A DNA stretch of 64,000 nucleotides, taken from Lumnitzera littorea. Lineage: Eukaryota > Streptophyta > Magnoliopsida > Myrtales > Combretaceae. The DNA is taken from contig JAMXBB010000010.1 in assembly GCA_024138015.1 (NCBI GenBank), positions 9,073,653 to 9,137,652 on the forward strand, read 5' to 3'. The notes under the pieces are model-generated. The model saw only the letters and a list, made by a program, of their open reading frames with translations. It was not told the origin of the DNA and made no database searches. A program made the position numbers and the translations under genes. Positions 27,601-39,600 of this stretch are shown here, piece after piece. The number at the start of each line of letters is the position of its first letter. Within the stretch, counting starts at the first letter, position 1.

Positions 27601-30600
27601 TAGTTTATGAAGATTTCTACTCATTCAACATCTATGTACTTTGTATTTAAAATCATTTTTAATAGTTACATTTTAAGGGACTCATCGTTTTTTACTTTTT
27701 CACTGTTTACTTTCTTCTTGGATGCATACTAGCTGGCTTTTTTACACTTTTTTATCTTTTTATATGGATTGGGACTGTTGAAAGGCCATGTTATCAGACT
27801 TTTTATGGCTCTAGATAGCAAGACATGGATGGGTATATTTCTCTTGGATTCTCTGTCTTGCTTATAAATGTTTGATGAAAGTTGGGTCTATTTAACCGGA
27901 ACCCAAGATCTCTAAGAAATGAACTATCCCTTTTCTTTGTAAATACGAATTATATTGATAAAACATTTATAAGTCTACAAAAGATATACCATTGAATGCA
28001 TGGGCTATGACTGCTGAACTTGCACCCTATGAAGGCAAGACAAACAAGAAATAACAAAACACGCGAAGACAAATATACGGTAGCAACTATTCTTCTTGCC
28101 AAAAAACTAGATTTGGACATAATTCCCATATTTCTTCTCTCGTTCTGCTCCTTCCAGAAAACATAAATAGTGGCTGAAGAAGCCAACTTCCATTTTAATG
28201 TTCTTGCAGTTTTAGTATCTTGAAAGCTTTCATAGCTCCATCTCAATGAACAAAAGAATCTGGGCATTTCACTTCTCAACAAACCTTCATCCATACTTTA
28301 GTAGAGTAGTCACATGGAAAGATCCAATGGACACTCAATTCTTCTTCCTTTTCGCTAGTAACATGCCCAGAAATGGAGTTTGTCCTTGGTTAAGAGTTTG
28401 TTTTGGAATGGTAACCAAAGAATAAAGCAGTATTGAGGTATGTGCTTCTCGCACCATATGCAACTTTGCCTACACTCTTGTTCTGAATCTCTAGAGAGTA
28501 GAGTTGATGATGCAAGTAGAGAAACTTTCCTTAGGATTAGACTTCCTAAACAACTTATCTTGAGCGTGTGGCTGAATTTGTGGACTTACTGTAAGGCACT
28601 ACAAAAAGGTCCCCAAGGTCACCCCACTCCCATCCATTCTCACCAATTATGGAGCAAAGCTTGGCTGTAGGCGGAAACCCACTGTCATACTTAGATCTAA
28701 CACTAAGTCTCTCATTTAGGTGGCCTAAAGGGTGCCAATCATCAAACCAAGGTGAAAAAAGATTACTGACCCCAACTGCCAACCAAAGTAAGAGGACACC
28801 TTAGCTCATAGAGAGATAATTTCCTCCATGCCCAAGAGAAATATGGGTATTTTTTGCCATCAGAAAATTCTGGCCCTTCAGCAAAGTTGAACATATCCAA
28901 CTTGCCTAGAAGCTTTCTCTGTGGTCCTTATGTAGGTTCTAAATATGTTTCTCACTGTGCTGCGATGTTTTAAGTGAAGATATCAATCACCCAAAGTCCC
29001 TTCCTTGGTGACGAACTTGATCCAAAACCACTTTTGCTTAAGACATCCTTCATCCTTTCCATTCCATACAAATTTCTTAATCTTTGGCACTAACACCTAG
29101 GAAGGACAAAGGAAGAAGCCCAGTACACTTTTATAGAAAGAAAAATGGATTTGACAGGTTGGACGCATCCAACATATGGCACAGATTTACCTGTCCATGT
29201 AAGAAAATTAGAGCATTTTTATCTTTTTTTTTTTTCCAAATTAGATATATATATATATTTTCCTTTTGTTTTGTAAGTTGGTAGAATCAAATAAGGTGTG
29301 GTAAGTATGGTTGGTGTGATATTTATTGTTGCTATCACCTACTTCAAGACTATCTATAAGTTGTCCTTCTCATGTACAAATGGAATATAATGGAATTAAG
29401 AGTTCATCTTTATTTTTCTACAATATCTGTTTTCCAATATAATATCAAAACTGTCAACCCTAAGTTGTTGATGCTTCCCAACCAGAAATGTGTGAAGCTA
29501 CACTTGGTCAAACAAAGTCTCCAGACTCGAAAATGAGGTTTGGGACATTGAATGTGTCAGATGTAACACCACCAAACACAATTCCCACTACATCCAACAT
29601 ATCTATAGCAAACTATTCATTTCAAATTTCCTAACGCAAGTTGAATGGGGAAAACTTTTAAGAGTGATACCAATTTTTTAAGCTCTTAATTCGTAGGAGA
29701 GGAAAAATAGGGTATTTAACTAGTGCTCGTCAAGCTCCATCCATTGGCTTAAACGAGTAGTGTTTGGGAAGCAAAGAATATTCTTGGTAATGGCTTGGTT
29801 GATCAATTCAATGGAACCAAAGATTGGAAGAATGTATCATTTTGTAGTACAGTGAAGGAACTTTGGGATATGGTGCAAGAGTTACTCAGATATGGAAAAT
29901 ACCTCTCAATGTTTTGGACTTCAATCAAGATTGCACCTTACAACTCAAGGTAGATTAAGTGTGACTGCATATTACAATTTTTTGATGGAATTGTGCCAAG
30001 AATTAGATATGTTTTATGATATTGATAGGTGCACCGAAGATAGTGAGAAGTTTAATAAGATGCAGGAGAAAGATAAGGTTTTTGATTTTTTACTAGGCTT
30101 GAAATCTGGCCTTGATGAAGTATGAGGAAGACTACTGGGTCAAAAACCTTTTCCCCCCTTAAAGGAGGCATTTGTGGAAGTTTGAAAGGAAGAGATTAGG
30201 AGGCAAGTCATGTTGTTGACGTCAACATCTGATAAGAATTCTTCTATCCAAGAGAAAAACTCTGATGTGACCATTATAGGAAGCCTTATCACACCTACTG
30301 AAATAGTTGGAAGCTTGATGGAAAATCGAATCATCTTGGCATTAGAAAAGTATGCAATTGGCCAACACGGATCCTAATGATAGTTCCAAATCTGGTATGA
30401 ACCTTACTCTTGATCAGATTGCTATGCTGAAGCAAATTCTTGATAATACGCAGATCAATAGTGGAAGTGAGAAAGCAAGTGAGCCTATCCCATATATCGC
30501 AACTGATCATAAAGGTACAAATATACTTTCTAAGTGTGCTGTAAGTAGTAAGTGGATAATAGATATGGGAGCAACTGATTACATGTGTAATTCCTTATCT

Positions 30601-33600
30601 TATTTGAAAAGCTTTCACTTTGGAGAGAATAAAGAATGTTTTGCTAATGGCGAATGTGTGGCATCAAGAGGAGAAGGGTCTATCTTGATTGAAAAAATTA
30701 TGCTTGAATGAAGTGCTTTTTATTCCAAAGTTACTATATAACTTACTCTTGGTAAGAAGATTGACAAAAGATATGTGTAAAGTGATTTTATCTCCTCTTA
30801 TTGTGTCTTTTAGGACCAATATTCAAGAAAATGATTGGCAGTGTTGAGGAGGAGAATAAGCTTTGCTATCTTGGTGGAGTAATTTTTAAGTTTATATCTT
30901 TGTTTTGTGTCGGATGAAAATAAGGGTGACATTATGTCATGGCACCAACATTTGGGTCTTTCTAATTTCATTTACGTGTCTCATTTGTATCCAAAGCTGT
31001 TCATAAATAATGATGTCAATGCTTTCAAATGTGAACATTGTGTAATCTCAAAATACACTAGAAAAAACTAGTGTTCAACCATACAAACATTCTCATTCAT
31101 TTCATTTGATCCATATCGATATTTGGGGCCATCCAAAGATACAACCTTTTTTGGATATAAGTGATTTATAACCTTTATTGATGATCATTCCAGAGTTACT
31201 TGGGTTTTCTTGTTAAAAGAGAAATTTGAGGTTTTCTTTGTGTTCCAAAGATTTTCAAAAAATTGTATCTAATGTCTTTCAAACACAAATACAAGTATTA
31301 TGTATCATAATGGCAAGGAATATTTTTCTCAAGAGTTTGAAAATTATCTCAAATGAATATTAAATTATTCATCAAAGTCCTTGTGCATATACTTTACTAC
31401 AAAATGGAGTATCCAAGTGGGAAAGTAGGCACTTGCCTGAAATTGCCTAATCAATGTTGATAGCTAATTCTATGCCTCATCAATATTAGGGAGAACCCAT
31501 TCTTGCAGCAGCTTACCTCATAAAGAGTTAAGCTTTGTCAAATGAAAAACGGAGAGAGACAGTACTTGAAGAGATGAAGGCATTGCACAAGAATGATACT
31601 TGGGAAGTATGTAACTTACTAGGTGGTAAGAAGACAGTGGGAAGTAAATGAGTGTTTAGTGTTACATGCAAATTTGCTAGGAGTGTGGAAAGATGTAAAG
31701 CTTGCCTAGTTGTTCAAGGCAAGACATATGGCCTAGATTATGAGGAAACATTTTGCTCCTATAGCAAAGTCAAACTCTATTGGAGTTATATTGTCCCTAG
31801 CTGCTAATCTAGATTGGCCACTTCACCAATTAGATGTAAAAAGTGCCTCCTTAGTGGAGAATTGGAAGAAAAAATGTATATGCAGCTCCCACCAGGGTTT
31901 GAATTAGAGGAAAATTGTAGTGAAGTGTGCAAGTTCAAGAAATCACTATATGGATTGAAGCAGTCTCCAAAAGCTAGGTTCAAGAAGTTTATTGAAACTT
32001 TATTGATGTTTGAGTACCAGTAAAGTCAAGCAGAGAATATGCTATTTGTTAAAGTAGGAAAAGAAGATCTAAAAGCTATCCTTATTATTTCCAAGATGCC
32101 ATTATAGAAATTATTGAGTTAAAGAGGAATATCAAAGAAAGGTTTGAAACAAAGGAATTAGATATTTCCTTGGCATGGAGGTTGCATGATCCAGGAAAGC
32201 AATCTTCATAAGCCAATAAAAATATATTCTAGATCTTTTAAAGAAAACTGGAAAGCTTGGATGTAAACCCATGAACACTCTTGTTCCACATAATTGGAAA
32301 AATTGGTCGAAGGAAAATGATACATTTGTGGATAAAAAACGATATCAGGGACTTGTAAGCCGATTCATCTATCTCTCTTTATCGCAACCAAATCTAGCAT
32401 TTGCCATAAGTATGTCCAGCCAATCACATTTTGAGTGTCGTGATTTTGGTTGCATATGTGGATGCAGCAATAGATTGGATTATAAATCTACAAATGGTTT
32501 TTGTACCAAAGTATAGGGCAACTTAGTAACTTGAATGAGTAAAAGCGATTAACAGTGGCAAGGAGTGGTGCAGAGGCAGAGTATCAGACAATTGCACAAG
32601 AATTGTGTGAGCTGATATGGTTGCAAAGGCTGATGGCTGATTTGAAAATGCAATGGGACTCTGCTTATTTTTATAGTGACAAGAAATCAGCAATGAAGTG
32701 TAGTAAAAAATCCAATTCAACATAATAGAATGAAGCATGTACGAATTGAGAGGGAGCTTGATCAAAACTGAAATTGAAGAAGGAAACATTGGGCTTGAAT
32801 ATATTCCTTCACAGCAAGGCAACCATTTGTGGAGACTCTAAGCAAGCTAGAAATGATTGATATCTATTCCTTAGTTTAAGAGCAATTGTAGAAAAATTAG
32901 AGAATGAGAATATTAGAGCATCATTTTATCTAGTTTTTTAGAAAATTAGAGATGCATAATTTTTTCTTGATGTTGTAAGTTGTAGAATTAAATAGTGTGG
33001 TAGGTAGTGTTGGTGTAATTTTATTGTTGCTATCAACCACTTTAGGACTATCTATAAATAGTCTTTCTCATGTACGAATTGAAAAATATGGAATTAAGGG
33101 TTCATCTCAATTTTTCTACAATATCCCTTGCTCATATTCTAGGTACATGGTTATGAATGCCTCTTAACTGCTCTTTTAAGAGAATGAGAATCCCCAATGG
33201 TTTCTAGCTCGGATACCAAGTGTTACAGGATTGTGTTATTGATCTTTTAATGGAACCAGATTGTGAGGAATTGGTGGATAACTTATACTTGGATTTGTTG
33301 CCTTTCTTACCTATTCTGATGATGGTTAGGGCTCAATTTAGGTGAGCACCTAAGATACATAAGAAATAGATTTTGCCAAAATGTTACTTGATTTCTCATT
33401 CCAGTTTTTTGAATTTAAACTACATAGGATAATTGCCCATAGGCGCATTATACATATAACGACTGTAAGTAGGACACAGAGCAGATAGGTGCTGCAAAAC
33501 TACACCTTAAACTGCCTTATGTTCAGCACGATTATTAGCACTTAAAATAACAATTGTACCAATCATTTTACCCACTTCCTTACTGATTCAATCCCACACC

Positions 33601-36600
33601 TTGCTTCTTACACCTGACATTCACATTTTTAAAGAGGAACCATTGTAGTTGCTGATTGGTCCCTGTTCACTAGCAGGGACACCCTGGTATGTTGAATTTC
33701 CATAAGATGTTATGTTAATGTGCATTGGGATTTCGCATGGTCTTAGTAACTCTTTAAATTACTCAAAAGGTATTGATATGATCTCAAGTAAAAACTGAAA
33801 ATCAGAGGTATTTTGTTTTGATTTTGTGATGGAATTTGATCACAAACCCTAATCTCTCTAATTAAGAGCCATGAGTAAAAGCTCACCAATGAACATGAGT
33901 ATTAATTTACTAATGATCTAACTGCTAATGCAAAGAATCATGAATCCCTCTAACTTACACTACTTATTTATAGAGATAGCCAGCCTATAATAATGCCACA
34001 TCAGCATGTACTAAACTTATTACACATTTTTCACATATATCCTCTATTAGCACTATTAGCACAATACTATTAGCACTTTGGGACGTATCAGGTATGGTTT
34101 TGTCTAGAGTTTAGCAGCTGACACTCGTAATCTATTGGGAAGTAACTTGTATTGACATGGGGCAATGCAAAAACTCTGTGATGTGTTTTACCTAACCATA
34201 TAAACTTTCATTATTGAAATATTTGCTTCCTTATTAGAAATCTGATGATAATGTGGTTCTTGTGGAAAATTCACCCTGTCATTGCTGAAATCTTTGCATT
34301 TAATTAACCAAAATAAAATCTTTTTATTTTAACAGTGATGTTCGAACAAAAGCATTTGAGGCAGTTGATCAGTTTCTAAAGTTACTCAAGCAATCCTATG
34401 AGAAGGTATGGCTTAGTTATGTCTTTATTTTGCACTCTCCAGAACATTCATGTGGATATTAAGAAAGTGAGTTTTGTTATTAGCTGCTGTCAATTTAAAT
34501 TGTGTCAACATGACATCCTTGGAATTCCCACCAAAAATCTGTATTTTATCATGCAAGATACATCTATGCAGTTTCATGTGACTTTGCAAATTGTTGTTCT
34601 CAACTGGAATTCTTGGTGCATCTACAAGTGAGCATACGTGTTCCAACCCCTTATGTCATGTCTTCCTCCTCTTGTTACTGCATCATCATGATATATATTT
34701 TTCCCTGTTGTGGAGTATGCTGGTTTGGATGCCACCATTACCCAGGAGAAAGTTCACAATATCCTTTTTTTGTAACCTGTAGTTGAATTCTGGTGACATG
34801 GGGGCTGCAAGTGCTGGAATCTCGTCAGTACCTGGAAATGCCGGTTTACTTGGGTGAGATTTTTTTAACTCAACCGCAAATTTAGAAGGAGCTACATGTT
34901 TGGCGGAATATTTAATTTATAAACTGGCTGGATTTGAAATTCATTGCATAGGCTTTGTTCAGGAAAGGTAAAGGAGGTTTGTGACAGTGCTACCTTATTT
35001 TCTTGTTTCTGAATTTTAAGTCATTACATTGTGCAGTTGGGCAATGAGCTCCTTGACTCTTATTAAAGGGAAACCCTCTGAACATGCCCCTGTGGCTACT
35101 GCAAACTCCAGTACGACCATAACTTCAGCAGCTTCAAGTAACAGTTTAGGTAATGCTTCTTGACTTGTCATCCAGGTTCTTAATGAGAAAAATATAATTT
35201 GGAACTTGTGTTTTATTTTTCTCATCATGAGGAGTAAATAGGAAAATACAGATTAATACAAAGAAAAAGGCTATAAATATAATCATTCCAAGTTTACTCA
35301 GCATAGTTTAAATCCGGATTTGTGAAGTGACTTGATGCACACATCTACCTTTTTATTGTGTAGCAGTAACACAAGTTAAGTTGGTATTATCATTCTCAAA
35401 TTCTGGCTTGATAAACTGACTGTCAATGTGCACATGCTTCATTCTGTCATGTTGAACTGGTTTTTGACGAGGCTTGTAGTTGATTTACTAGCACTATGCA
35501 GCTGTATTGGATTTGTATAATCAACTTTCAAATCTCTCATCAATATTTGCAACCAATTCACTTAATGCAACCCTTGTGAAATAGTACAAACTCACTTTAG
35601 CACCCCTCTTAGCTACAAAAGATTTCTTCTTACTCCTCCATGTTATTAGTTACCCCACACTTGAGTGCTATATAATCAGTCATGGACATGCTGTCCCTAA
35701 CATCTCTTGCCCAGTCTTCATTAAGAAAAGCTTGGATATTCTTAGTTTGATTCTTCTTGAATATCAGCCCTTGACTTAGAGTACCTTTTAAGTAGTTTGG
35801 GATATGATTCACAACATTCAATTTAGTTTTTTAGGAGTATGCATTACTCAACTTACCAAGATAATTGCATGACCAATATCCGGCCTAGTAAGTGACGAAT
35901 AAATCAAGATCTCAACAAGATATGGATATTATTCTTTGTTTATTAATGGACCATTTGAATCAATTATACACTTCCAGTTGAATTCAAGGGGTGTTGCTAC
36001 TGGTTTGCAGCCCAATTTCCTAATTTCTTTCAAGAGGTCCAATATTTATTTGGTAAATTACACTTAACATACCTATATATTATTCCTTTTATTGCTTTAT
36101 ATATCTGTTCTTTCATTTTCTACACTTTATATCTGTGTTTAGTAACTATTTGTTATTTGTTGCTGTTATTTAGCTGGATACATATAAACATATGATCAGT
36201 CCATTGTTAATAAAATAATAAATATAAGTTTAACCTTTTTTTTTTTTTACTTAAACTTTATTCTATTTTTAATTAATTATATTTGTAATATTATTTTATT
36301 GATTCAATTATTTGAAACAATTATATGTGAACACGTGTCCAATTAAGTAACAGTGACAAATAATTATAAAATATAGGTATATAAAGTCTGAAAAAATGAA
36401 AACACTCTTGGGTATGTAAAGTGAAAAAGGGTGAAATTATAGGCATGTAAAGTGTAATTCACCCTATGCATTTCCATTGAGAGACAGATACCACATGTAC
36501 TCCTTGCCACTTCAATTCCTAAGAGGGAGACTTCATATGTAGGCTGAATAGCTTCCCTTAGACATTCAATTTCAGTTTGATCATCACCAGTGATGATGAA

Positions 36601-39600
36601 ATTATTTACATACACCATCAAAATGATTTTCTTTCCCGTTGGACTGGACCTACTTTAATGAACAGTGTGTGATAAGCTAGGCTTTGCTTATACTCGACTC
36701 AAATTAAAGCTGGGCTAAAGTGTTTGAGCAGTGATCATGGTGATTGTGTCAAAGCATAGGGAAATTATTTTGAACTTGCAAACCTTTCCACTCACATTTA
36801 GTGTGACTCAAACCCAGGTGGTACCCTTGTATATATCTCCTTGACTTCCCTAGTAAGGAACATACTGTTGACGTCAAGTTGATGCGATGACCAATTTAGA
36901 TTGTTGAAAGTGAAAGCAACACCCAAATATGAAATGAAGCTTTGTAACTAGTGGCAAAGGTTTCTTTGTAATCGATTCCATACATCTGCTTTTGTCCTTG
37001 TGCAAGTAACCAAGCCTTGAATCTCTCTGAACTTCCATCTTTCTTTGCTTTTCATAAAAAGCTCATTTACTGCCTCTACTGCCTTTTTTCTCTTTTGACA
37101 ATGCCACTTTCACTCTAACACAATGCTTCCATCTCATTTATAACTGCCATTGTCCATTGTGGGTACCAAAAGCTTCATGCACATTTATAGGGAAATCTAC
37201 TGGGTCAATTTGTTTAGTGAAAGTTATGAATGGGGTGAGTACATAAATTTGGTCTTTGCCTGGTTTAGTTCTGCTATAATCTGATGCTTCATCACCTGCA
37301 ACTTGCACTAATACATTTCCTTATCAGAGTTTTGATTTTCTCCCTTTAGGTTTAACCATGGCCATTCTTTAGTTTTATGGCTTTTTTTTTTTTTTAATAT
37401 TTTCTTTAGTATAGTTGCATCTTCAGCTTTGAAGAATTTTCAAGCTGCAAGTGAGGACCACCAAGAATTTTAGAATCTGAGCAGCAATTCTGTTGGACAT
37501 AGGACTACCCTTGTGAGTCTTAGAACCTGATGTAGGAATGGTGTTTGACAAAGCAGGAACCTGCTGTTGCATAATGGAAATGATACAGTAATATCCCACA
37601 ATTCTACATCACTTTACTACTACTGTTGGACAGATGTGCTTGGAAAAATGAATGATTCTCAAAAAGGGATACATCATAGCACAAAAATAATCTCTTGTTG
37701 GAGTATGATAGTATATGTATCCTTTTTGAGTGGGTGAATATCCCATGAAAAAACACAGTAATGAGCTCCCTTGTCTAGCTTATTTTGTTTAGGGTAAGAA
37801 ATATGCACGTAAGCCACACATCCAAACAACTTTAATGGAAGGGAGTTAAACAACGAAATTTCAGGCCTCTGTTCTGAGAAGAAACTCGGGTAGTCAAAAT
37901 TTTAGAGGATTTGATGGTTGTCTATTTATTGAGTAAGTTGTAAGAATAAGTTATCCTGGTAGGGATCGGGAACTAGACTTGAAAACATAATGGATCAAGC
38001 AATCTCTAATAAATGGCAATTTTTCCTCTTTGCTACTTCATTTTATTGTAGAGCATCAGCATAGGAACCTTGATTGGATATACGATGTTCAGTTAGGTAT
38101 TGAGTGAGTCCATTTAGACATACTCCTTGGTGTTGTCTATTCACAAAATCTGGAGAGAAACTTGAATTATGCTGTTGACTAACTTATGAAAATTTCACAA
38201 GTTTAGAATTTTCTTTCATGAGATATATCCAAGAAACTTGGGTCTAATTATTAGTAAACTTGATAAACCATCTTGTTATCCACAAAGTTAGGACTCTCGG
38301 AAGGATCCAGATTAAGAATTGAGTGAAATGGTTTATATGACTGTATAGGATAGCTACATCATTGAAGCTTGGCCATAGTAAACTCTGATAGTGATACAAA
38401 TCATCCATTTTACTTTCTTATACATAAAAATACATTTGACTTAGAAGAGAGTTTGACTGTAAAGTAATAGACAAGGATAACCTGACCAAAGGTTTTGTCT
38501 CAGGAAAATCTACAGTGCCAGTGATGTATTAACCCATTTCTTTTCTTAGCATTGCTAATCATTTTCCTTGAAAGATCATTTTTTAATTTATGTCTGTAGT
38601 TTACTTACTAACTGATAATAAATTGCACTTTAACTAAAGAACATATAGAGTACTGTTTGAGGGCAAGTTTACAAAAGAAAAAAAATGGAAGAAGAAGAAT
38701 AGTTCCCCCTCCCTTCGCAACTTTTATTAGGATATCTAGGTTTTAGTCTCCTCATTATATTTGGTAACTCTTAAAGTTTTTTAAAGAACTCATCATTTGA
38801 GTGGATGCTTCAGTATCAATTATCCGTCATGTTCAGCCACTGAAAGTAGGGAATGAGTGTAAGTATCTTTATGTGCCATGGGTAGTATTTTCTTGCAGGT
38901 TTGGGGCTGTTCAGGTTGATTGACGTTTGATGGGACATTTCCATCTGCTTTGGGGATATACATTAGCTGATTTTTTTGAATCTCCCTTCGCAGCCTTAGC
39001 TACTTTTGTTTGGTCTCACTACTTGTTAGATTTCTAATTTGTTGGCTTTCCATGCAAACTTGAACAATTGTCATGTGATAAGGTTTCCGGCAATATTCAT
39101 GCACAATCTTCTCTCTATGGAAATTCATCTTCCTTCTCATGGCTAGCCCATAATTCTTACTGGGTTGCTTCTGATTGGTCGCATTCATCATGATTTTATG
39201 TCATTTTTTTCTATTTTTTCCCTGAATTCTCTCTGCGAAATCCTTTCTTAATAGTTGGGAAGACCTTCTTTTCAATCATCCTACCTCTCCATTTGTCTAG
39301 GTTGGGATTTAGATTCTGCAAAAAGTCAAAGACTCTGTCCTTCTCAAGTATACTTGCATATTTCTTACCTTCTTCAGGATACATTCCAATCTACATTATA
39401 GAGTAGGTCCATTTCCTGCCACAGTTCCATAAGTGCATTGTACAACTCAATCACTATCACATTGCCCTGGTTGGTGCCTCAAATTTCTATATAATCTCAT
39501 AACATTGCGATGTATTCTGAAGATCAAAATACATCTTGAACAGCATCGCATATTTCAGTTTCAAAAACAGGTCGATGTGGCCAATTATTAGCTCAATTTA

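Larger units (their letters stand above)
29198..33134 (+). mobile_element. Defective Ty1/copia retrotransposon in intron 16
   Basis: A plus-strand element of about 3.9 kb with LTR-like repeats of about 240 bp at both ends and the copia order gag, protease, integrase, RT, RNase H. All domains are interrupted. It is sense to the host gene. The element ends TGTAAGAAAATTAGAG and ...CCA/TCA are approximate, and no target duplication was found. Confidence 0.82.
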
